A stretch of 64,000 nucleotides of DNA from Liolophura sinensis (taxonomy: Eukaryota > Mollusca > Polyplacophora > Chitonida > Chitonidae): assembly GCF_032854445.1 (NCBI RefSeq), contig NC_088301.1, positions 52,687,187-52,751,186 on the forward strand, in the 5' to 3' direction. Under the pieces are notes generated by a model. It saw only the letters and a list, made by a program, of their open reading frames with translations, did no database searches and was not told the DNA's origin. This document shows, piece by piece, positions 46,901-64,000 of this stretch (positions within the stretch are counted from its first letter, which is position 1; every line of letters begins with the position of its first letter). Both the position numbers and the translations under genes were made by a program.

Positions 46901-49704
46901 TATTATTTGATTAGTGTTTTACGCCGTACTCAAGAATATTTCACTTATACGACGGCGACCAGCATTATGGTGGGTGGAAACAGGGCACAGCCCGGGGGAA
47001 ACCCACGACCATCCGCAGGTTGCTGACAGAACTTCCCACTTAAGGCCGGGGAGGAAGCCAGCATGAGCTGGACTTGAACTCACAGTGACCGCATTGGTGA
47101 GAGACTCCTGGGTCATTACGCTGCGCTAGCGCGCTAACCGACTGAGCTCTTGCATCTTATGCTATTTTGGTTATTTATTTATTTATAAGTGAACGTCAGT
47201 GTGTCAGTCAGGACCGATTTGCACAAATATGCCTTTGTGTTAGTCTTCAGAATAAGCTTAGCAATTAAAGTACGTTATCAATTATAACACATACAGAAGC
47301 CTGGGATAAAACTGTTGTGTATTTTGTCCTGTTTTCTCTAAAAATTCACGGTCTGAGAAACTGTTGTATATAGCAGTTATGTTCCTAATACTCTTTGCTC
47401 TGTTTCCACCTTAAAACTTCACTTATGTAGTTAATTTTCTATACATATATCAGATATATATCCACGCATTCATCTGGCTAATCTATATCTTTAAAAATCA
47501 GTGTTTCAATATACTATAACATTTCTTTTTGCATTTACTGAAAAATTGGGGTAAAAATAGTCAAAATAATCACAAAAATGACATCGAGAATTGCGCTTTT
47601 TTATATTAATACAGAAATTAACAAAGTCATATTTTGTGGTAGTATATACAGTTTAATAGTCTTTACACTGTATATACTGTATAACAATAAAGTCTTTCGT
47701 GTCTCAGACAAAACAGTAGGCCTTACCTGAGCAGCATTTGGCTGAACATGCACAGCCTATTGTTTTCTAATTACCCACTGCATGTGTCTGGTGGACAACA
47801 TAAATCCTGTACTTGAAATGAACTCAGAAATCAAGGCACCTACTGCGCGGTAATCCCGGATTACTCACGCATAATCCCATGTGTGACTGAGTGTCTAACA
47901 TATAACTCAAATTTCCAGATTACTAATGCTAACCTAAAAGTCAGCAAGTGCGGTAATAATACTGGCTCTTCATAATTTGACAAGTACATGTACACACCTA
48001 AGTATTGCGATTCATTTTTACTCGATAACCTTGCGACATCCGTAGCCTACACCGGTCGCATGGCGTGCTGTTGTTGTAATCAAGCAGTTTGAAAAACAAA
48101 ACAATGACTGCTGGCAATATTTGCCAATTTAGGCAGTAGGATACCAGTGTACTTATGTCTCTGTTACACATCACAATACACTCTTGGTGTATTAATACGC
48201 TAACGATATGGTGTTCTGTTCGTATTTTGAGGCAGGTCTAACTTGTGCAATGATGCGTGCAACTCGAGCGAAAAGCGCAAAATAAACAAATTGGTTAAAT
48301 CACATTCATTTTATCTAATTTGTGTTTAACAAGTAGATACAAAACGATAACTGGGGGAGGTTCCTAATCTTAATTAACTTGCTTTTTAACCTGAACGCTT
48401 TAGGCTCATTCTGGATGCAAACTGCAAAATATCTTTCAAGTGTACTGTTTAGTTTCACACATAATGAATGAGTGAATGTAAAATATTTTAGTCTTCGACT
48501 AAGATTTAGTGCATGATGTTACCCCCTTGAGTATCTGTTCCACTTCCTTGGCCAAGTCACCAAAACAGAACACACTGATGGAACTGGTATTGGAAGCTGG
48601 ACCAGTGGTAGACACATTACCTGCCAAACAGTTGAACCAGACAATTTAAGTACAAAGCATGTTTCCCTTTCAATAATATACACATTTGCATCATCATTTG
48701 ATTACTTTTCATTAATACACAATAGCTACATGAACATTGTCCTTATCCTTTATATAAGGTTTTGTGGAGCAGGCCGTTGCCAGTTCATTTAATTAAGTTT
48801 CTGTTTAACCTGCTGCATAATCGTAGTAAAGCATAACCATATCTTCCTTGATGATCATAATAACAAAGCAAACATATTAACTAAATTATGTGAGTTAATC
48901 AGAACAGATGTCTCACTTTCGTCAATAACAAGTTTCAACAGGTAAGGCTTTTTCTTCTTGTACTGTAAATCCCATTTAGAGGACACAAAACCCTGAAACC
49001 AAGATACCATAAAACAGTACATGTACTTGTAATCATATTGTTAAAACTACGATTATATAGTAAGAGCCACATGATTTCGAGCATGCCCATAGGGGTGACA
49101 GATGGTGTGAACTTCAAACTCGATAAGCATGCTTTACATTTGGACCCTTTTAATCAATTACTTGCATCAAATTAAGAACTCCAGAACAGCGAATGGCCTT
49201 CTTTGAATCTGTAATCTCCAGTCACAAAATCCTGACATATTTGAAGTTCTGCTTAAGGTGAATATCACTTATCTCTGATGAATACTAATGAGCAATGAAA
49301 TAACAGCAAATTTTATATCATACACACAAAATATGTACAAGTAATAATTTTTTGTTTCCTGAAACTTCAATATCTTACATAAATTTTTAGAATTTCAAGA
49401 AGTGGTACACCTGAATGAGAGAGCCAGTCTGCTAAAAACTTTCATCCATAATGCTGTGACTTTTAGTTAGTATTACATAAAGAAATATTTGCAACAGTTA
49501 TGCAAAATATATTCACATGCTTTAAGTAACTGTTGTATACTTGATAACTACGTTTACAAAAGATTGAGTCTTTCTCACCTGTATATATTTCTTGGAGTAA
49601 ATGCCATCTGTTTTAAGGTCAGCAATAGGCTGTCTGGTATAGTCATCTGGGAGCTTAATAGTAACAGCCTCTTTTTTAGAACAGGTCAGTTTTGTCACCG
49701 TCAT
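31980..49704 (-). CDS. POT1: Protection of telomeres protein 1 (shelterin), with N-terminal extension
   Basis: Binds single-stranded telomeric DNA in shelterin (established). Seventeen exons in gene order: 49704-49579, 48992-48917, 48620-48523, 44374-44267, 43973-43884, 43436-43298, 43025-42889, 42143-42003, 39255-39145, 38767-38694, 38411-38276, 36643-36007, 35597-35502, 34094-33974, 33332-33244, 32647-32553, 32168-31980 (TGA). Phases agree; about 820 aa against 634 in human. Residues 167-258 carry the canonical first OB fold (AVVKFFKPPYRTRGTDLCQV, GSIVRFHRLK). OB2 spans about 306-450 (LLRVWDGTK, HRGTSYGRGVF). A Ser/Pro-rich linker of roughly 170 residues follows. The C-terminal OB has CPQC (691-694), CIKC (713-716) and ends PWLECCIKSY...CYQIFDTTLA. 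Residues 1-166 are extra and OB-like. The donor of exon 13 (35502 or 35505) is uncertain. Confidence 0.9.
39310..40800 (+). mobile_element. Degenerate non-LTR retrotransposon (LINE) relic in a POT1 intron
   Basis: Plus-strand frames, broken by stops and frameshifts, resemble a LINE ORF2. The end of the endonuclease domain reads SLICGTLLTGITDHFPVFHIS (39350-39415). The N-terminal part of reverse transcriptase follows (39855-40000: NKFNEYFSNISSKLDSEIPQ, then FSDYLGKPLLSNF). Further pieces are RIPVKILKLVLDNI (about 40070-40125) and FKNYRLI-like sequence (about 40228). It ends in an A-rich 'aatcaaatcaaatcaaac' tail. Most of the RT catalytic core is missing, so it is dead. It is antisense to POT1, and a SINE in the opposite orientation follows immediately. 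A jockey/CR1/L2-type element is the likely group; the clade is not resolved. Confidence 0.75.
40808..41068 (-). mobile_element. V-SINE, full length with target-site duplication
   Basis: Complete on the minus strand: head 'ggggcctcagtgcctcagtt' and 'ggttagcgcgctagtgcagc' (A box), 'gtgagttcaagtccagctca' (B box), V-like core 'ggtttccacccaccataatg' and a tail ending in repeated AAAT. The 12-bp direct repeat ACAAAGAAAAAA at 40796-40807 and 41069-41080 is the apparent target-site duplication. It sits at the 3' end of the LINE relic, in the opposite orientation. Confidence 0.93.
42250..42350 (-). repeat. Dispersed repeat, inverted copy of the 2530-2650 sequence
   Basis: The minus strand reads 'gacttagtgtattgtgtact', 'gttaggggtgatatctcaaa' and 'aagtactgcatg', colinear with plus-strand 2536-2612. 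Located in the POT1 intron between exons 7 and 8. Confidence 0.7.
46427..46794 (-). mobile_element. Second tRNA-derived SINE family, full length with 13-bp target-site duplication
   Basis: The minus-strand head 'cggatagcacagttggtaga' (A box) and 'gatccaggatcaatccttga' (B-box region) show a tRNA origin. The body (about 368 bp) ends 'ttgttgagtacgacgttaaa' and a GAGT-type simple repeat. It is flanked by the perfect direct repeat GCTTCTGTTTCGT at 46414-46426 and 46795-46807. The intact duplication indicates a fairly recent insertion. In POT1 intron 3. Confidence 0.92.
46901..47147 (-). mobile_element. V-SINE, full length with 13-bp target-site duplication
   Basis: The minus-strand head contains 'cagtcggttagcgcgctagc' and 'gtgagttcaagtccagctca'. 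The core has 'gtcgtgggtttcccccgggc' and 'cacccaccataatgctggtc'. The end is 'gaaatattcttgagtacggc' plus an AAATAATAATAA tail. The direct repeat TCTTGCATCTTAT flanks it at 46888-46900 and 47148-47160. It is only 106 bp from the other SINE, in the same orientation, in POT1 intron 3. Confidence 0.94.
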
Positions 49705-51393
49705 TGTCAGTTGATTTCTACCATTCGTCTTCTGCCTAAGTCATCTCCTGTTGTATACTTAAAAAGTTTAAAACATATTTTATTACCTACTGGCATTATT
49801 TGATGTATACGCTACAGCAAAGATCAGCCAAATCGAAGTAATATGTGGCATTCCAATAAGAAGTAAAGCAGAGTCTTAACTTAAATTTAAAGCTAAAAAT
49901 CAATTTGCCAGTTCATACCTCGCTGATGCTTGATACTTGACATTTTATTCACCTCTCCGCACAATTTCAAAACAATGAAATTAGAAAGGATAATTTGTCA
50001 CTTGTCTAATTCAATACCTAACACTGTAAGGGGATGTGCAACCATGGCTTACTATGATGTTAGATTACCTTCGTGATTTGAACTGCAGTTCATGCTAATA
50101 AGACATCCCATTTTCAATGCCATTGTACTGAGAAATTTTTATTGCTTAATTGCATCCACATTCTAATGTCATGCATTTTGATCACTTCTATTCTTTTTTT
50201 GCATAAAGTAAAAACATTATAAAACATTATGCAGTTCACCATGACATCAGTGAAGACCATTGCTCCAGAACCATTATCATGTTTCATAATGTTCTATAAC
50301 AATGTAGGCCAAAAATATCGTCTATCAAACGCTGACGATCTGTATAAGCCTACACTTCACACAAATTTAACTGCGCATTTTGCATCAGAGGAAATGTTTC
50401 CAGTTAACCTTTAATGATTAGAAACGATACTAGAATTTTATGTTCTGCACGTTTACCAAGACTGGCAACATAAGGGAACCTTAGCAGAATTTCTGATATA
50501 ATTTATTTTATTTATCTGACTGGAGTTTTACACTGCACCTTGTACTCAAAAATATTTCTCTTATACAACGCTGATGAGCATTATGCTTGGAGGTATCCGG
50601 GCAGAGCCCAGAGGAAACCCACAACCATCAGCAGTTTGCTGGCAGACCTTTCCACGTTGGACCGGATAGGAAGCCTGCTTGAACTAGACTTGAACTCACA
50701 GTGATCACACTGGTGGCAATCTCCAGTGCTAACCCCTTGGCCTTTGATATAAAAGCAAGGTCAGGGCTTCAACATCCCTAATTTAGTGGTATAAATTGAC
50801 TAACATTAATCCTACTACTACAACCACAAAACGTCTATACTATATCAAATTAACTCATTGCTTCACAGTCTCACTTTTAACAGTATCACATTTTGTAACA
50901 TTAAGGGTAATGTATGTATTTAAACAACTACCATGTACAGGTAGGCAAGGCTACCTTCATGGGGCATGTTCAACTGCATTTGAATACTGCAGTTAATATT
51001 CGCGGGGTTGTCTTTCACACACGCACTTTCTCACCTGTCACTCTTACAGCACACAAACGACATGCACGAAGTACGTTAAGATTTAGGTTCGGTTGCTATG
51101 TAAAATTACTATCTCTTGGTCTGCTCCACAGGGGAGGTGTAAACCATCAGCCATCATGAAAATATGGCGGGAGTTTTAACTTACTCTCTAAAAAAAGTCG
51201 TATATCAAGTATTTTATAATTCAATAGTTAAATAACATTTGAGACCCATACCGACAATGTTTTGTAATTCAATTTTACATAAAAAACCACTAAACAGCAA
51301 AACACATATGCATTCAGGAGACATATATTTTGGTTTGGAGAATATTTTACTTTACACTAGTACCTTGTGCACAGTTCAGCAGGCATAGACGAA
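49705..51393. other. Divergent POT1/METAP2 intergenic region (1.7 kb)
   Basis: Lies between the POT1 ATG (minus) and the METAP2 ATG (plus). It holds a V-SINE at 50500-50750. A very short minus-strand uORF (49724-49707, five codons) ends two bases before the proposed POT1 ATG. Non-coding first exons and the promoters must be here but cannot be placed. Short open frames around 50229-51159 match nothing I know. Confidence 0.5.
50500..50750 (-). mobile_element. V-SINE copy between POT1 and METAP2
   Basis: On the minus strand it shows 'gtgagttcaagtctagttca', 'aacctgcgg'-like sequence, 'gggtttcctctgggctctgc' and 'gagtacaaggtgcagtgtaa' with an A/T-rich tail at the left. Diverged; no target-site duplication recognised. 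Confidence 0.8.
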
Positions 51394-61694
<10,301 letters not shown>

Positions 61695-64000
61695 ACGTAT
61701 TCTGGACATTTCCCATACCAGTCAGTGAGAGAACATTTGGCATGTCTGGACTACCTGTAAAACTTTCTCCTGTTGTAGATCGTTACTTCTTATGCTCTCC
61801 TTACTAATTGAAATTTTACCTAGGCTGGTATTTTTCAAACTGGAAGTTTGAAAGGCAAAATTTTTTGTTTTCTTTAGAAAAAGTTCAGTTGGGAGCAATT
61901 CTGAGCAATTTGGACTGTACATGGAAAAACTTTTGCAGCTCTTAGTTTTGTAGCAGTAACACAGGATTCCTACTGTTCCTTAAAATTCTTGATATCCAGG
62001 AATATTGTTGCAATTTTGTCTAGACCTGAAATGTCCTTTAATTTTAGGACAAGTCCTTGAAAATACTTGATATTTCAATGGTGAATGTCATATTGCATTA
62101 TGTTTGAAATGGAAAGATAAATAAGCTTGCCAATGTATCATCATTAACCTCTCCCCATGGTGTGTACTTATTATTAATGGTCTCTGAAAGTGCTGGTAAA
62201 AGTTGTGTAAAAATTTCCTTGTGATCTTTTTTTTTTTTTTTTCTCTCTTTCTCTTGACGGCATTGTTGTTTATAGTGCTATCTTTTGGCTCATTGTGTTC
62301 CTTAGCCTGCAACCACAGGCCTGTGTATCTATTCAGAAGATCAATTGTCTGCATGCCATGGCATACCCTTTACCAACACTATGAGAAAAGTAAAGGTTAG
62401 TCTACCCCCTCCTCTTCTTCTGTTGTACATTTCAATTAAATGGTCAGATGCCATATATTACATTGCTGATCTACAGGTCCTCTGTTAAAATTGGGTCATG
62501 TATACAGCCGATGCCCGCTAAGGCGAATTCTGGGATTGTAATCCATATGATTTGCAAAGGAAGATGTCTAATACCCAGGATTGCCAAGAAATATGACTAT
62601 TTTTTGTTTTTAAGGATGTGTTGAACAGCATACACGCATCAAAGTTGGTGACACTATTTAGAAGGTACATGTAGGTACAGGGTATAACATGGTATAAACG
62701 CAAACATTCTACAAATTTGATACTAAGTCTGTATTTGCGACACCTTAGTGCATGTCAAAGTTAGACAAGAAAGACCATTTATACATCAATAAAGGCCTTC
62801 AACTTCAAGCAAAATTTTAGTTTTTCATGCGTTGCATTTATTATACATGTAAGAAGGTTCAGAATGTTGGAGTCCTTTGTGCGGTTTGCTCATCTCCTTT
62901 TTCGTTCATTTCTTGAAGTTGTATGACGTGGGCAGTGGTCTAGTTGTTGAAGGTGCATGGTTGCCTTTCAATTGATGTGACACACCAGGTGCAAGTTCAA
63001 AACTGCCATTGAGCATGGGACATAGATTACCCCAATAACTGTCTAATGTTAAGATCGCGTGTCTTCCACCAGCCACTCAATGTGATGAGCATATCTGTAG
63101 GTGAGATGCAGAAGAGTTTGTTATTAACTTGCCCAGCGCACTCTGGTTTCCTCCACCCATAACATAGACCACCACAGTCTTCTTGGTTATGGAATTGAAC
63201 GACAATAAAGTCATATTGTACAGAAATCATCTGGTTTCCACAGTACTGTCATTGAAATCTGGCAGGAGTGTGCACCATATTACAAATATTGCACAACTAA
63301 ATAATTTCATAAAGTAATGTAAAACATCCAATACTAGCATGTATTCAGTAAGCATTGCCATCAAAAAGGTTATGTTGTTGGATAGGTGATTAAATATGAT
63401 TTCATTCATATGTGCATGTTTATGACAAGAGCCAGGAAATGGGTGAAAACAGCGAGCTGTTATATATAATGTTATATTTTCTGCTGAAATGTGGAGTAGG
63501 ACCACAGCGATCTTGTGTATGATGAGAAGCAGGTAAAGCCAAAAAAAAAAATAAAACAACGAAAGGAAAGAGGGAGAAATATATGTACATTTAAGGGTAC
63601 TTGTATATGTCGTATGTAACAGGTCACATTTATTAGTTGCATACATGTTACATTAATCCTATTAATATGATAGATCACTTGCTAGACTAAAACCATATGA
63701 TATACAGAAAGCTGTTCAAGTACCAAGTATGTTAAGGTGTGTAAAAAATAAATGGAGTTTTGATGTTGCAAACAGTAATAAAACTGATGATGAATGAAGA
63801 CAGAGTGTGCACTTTTTGGGGAAGATCAAATTTTTTAGTTTTTTTTTGAAAGCTTTATATTGTTGTTTTGTGAAGGACAGTGTTTTATCTAGGTTGACAA
63901 ACATTTATACTTTCGAAACATTCAAGTGCCGTCCTTCTGCTTAAAATGTGTATGTACATACATAATATTTTATGGTAGTTTAAATCTTGCATAACACTAC
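61695..64000 (+). other. METAP2 3' UTR and flank
   Basis: No further gene recognised. AATAAA at 62788-62793 ('atcaataaaggcc') is a candidate poly(A) signal about 1.1 kb after the stop. A 139-codon minus-strand open frame at 63227-63646 is AT-rich, hydrophobic and unlike any protein I know; I treat it as chance. A degraded SINE occupies 62930-63212. Confidence 0.5.
62930..63212 (+). mobile_element. Degraded tRNA-derived SINE
   Basis: The head-like sequence 'gtggtctagttgttgaaggt' and 'caggtgcaagttcaaaactg' (A- and B-box-like) is followed by a diverged core 'ctctggtttcctccacccat' and a degraded end. Orientation and order fit the window's V-SINE, but divergence is high. Confidence 0.45.

Larger units (their letters stand above)
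44375..48522 (-). other. POT1 intron 3 (4.1 kb), SINE landing area
   Basis: Apart from the two SINEs at 46427-46794 and 46901-47147 I recognise no feature. It separates the exon ending in 'VEQILKG' from the exon starting 'NFVIISGF', in the extension of POT1. Confidence 0.6.

Noticed and set aside
63227-63646. 139-codon minus-strand open frame with a hydrophobic segment
   Set aside because: AT-rich, no family resemblance, no splice or promoter context, beside a degraded SINE; a chance frame is the simplest reading.

Overview
This is animal nuclear DNA: AT-rich, with split genes, canonical GT-AG introns, long intergenic repeats and one assembly gap (200 N, 53618-53817). The repeats point to a lophotrochozoan, most likely a mollusc and probably a bivalve. 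They are many tRNA-derived SINEs with a V-SINE-like core and an AATAAAT tail, plus a second tRNA-derived SINE whose 3' end is similar. The species cannot be named from the sequence. Nothing bacterial or viral was seen.

Layout. (1) 801-10694, + strand: the 3' part of a kinesin-14 (C-terminal motor) gene, 12 visible exons; the 5' end lies outside the window. (2) 10695-18688: intergenic/UTR sequence with a tandem duplication and SINE copies. (3) 18689-20431, - strand: a complete 3-exon CYB561D2-type cytochrome b561 gene. (4) 20584-26662, + strand: a complete 11-exon NPRL2 gene (GATOR1 subunit), head-to-head with CYB561D2 and only 152 bp away. The same two genes are head-to-head neighbours in the human 3p21.3 tumour-suppressor cluster. 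(5) 26663-31979: non-coding, with a 1-kb minisatellite that has a higher-order LLS organisation. (6) 31980-49704, - strand: a 17-exon POT1 gene (shelterin ssDNA-binding protein) whose introns hold a LINE relic and several SINEs. (7) 51394-61694, + strand: a 12-exon METAP2 gene (type 2 methionine aminopeptidase), divergent from POT1. (8) 61695-64000: 3' flank with a degraded SINE.

The five genes do not form a pathway. The most informative points are: POT1 reconstructs to about 820 aa, with an N-terminal ~165-residue extension that looks like an additional OB fold and a C-terminal OB fold lacking the resolvase-like insertion known in human POT1; the CYB561D2/NPRL2 bidirectional pair; and the METAP2 exons next to the assembly gap, whose reading frames do not join by canonical splicing. 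All gene models were built by hand from splice signals, phase agreement and remembered family sequences; no search was run.
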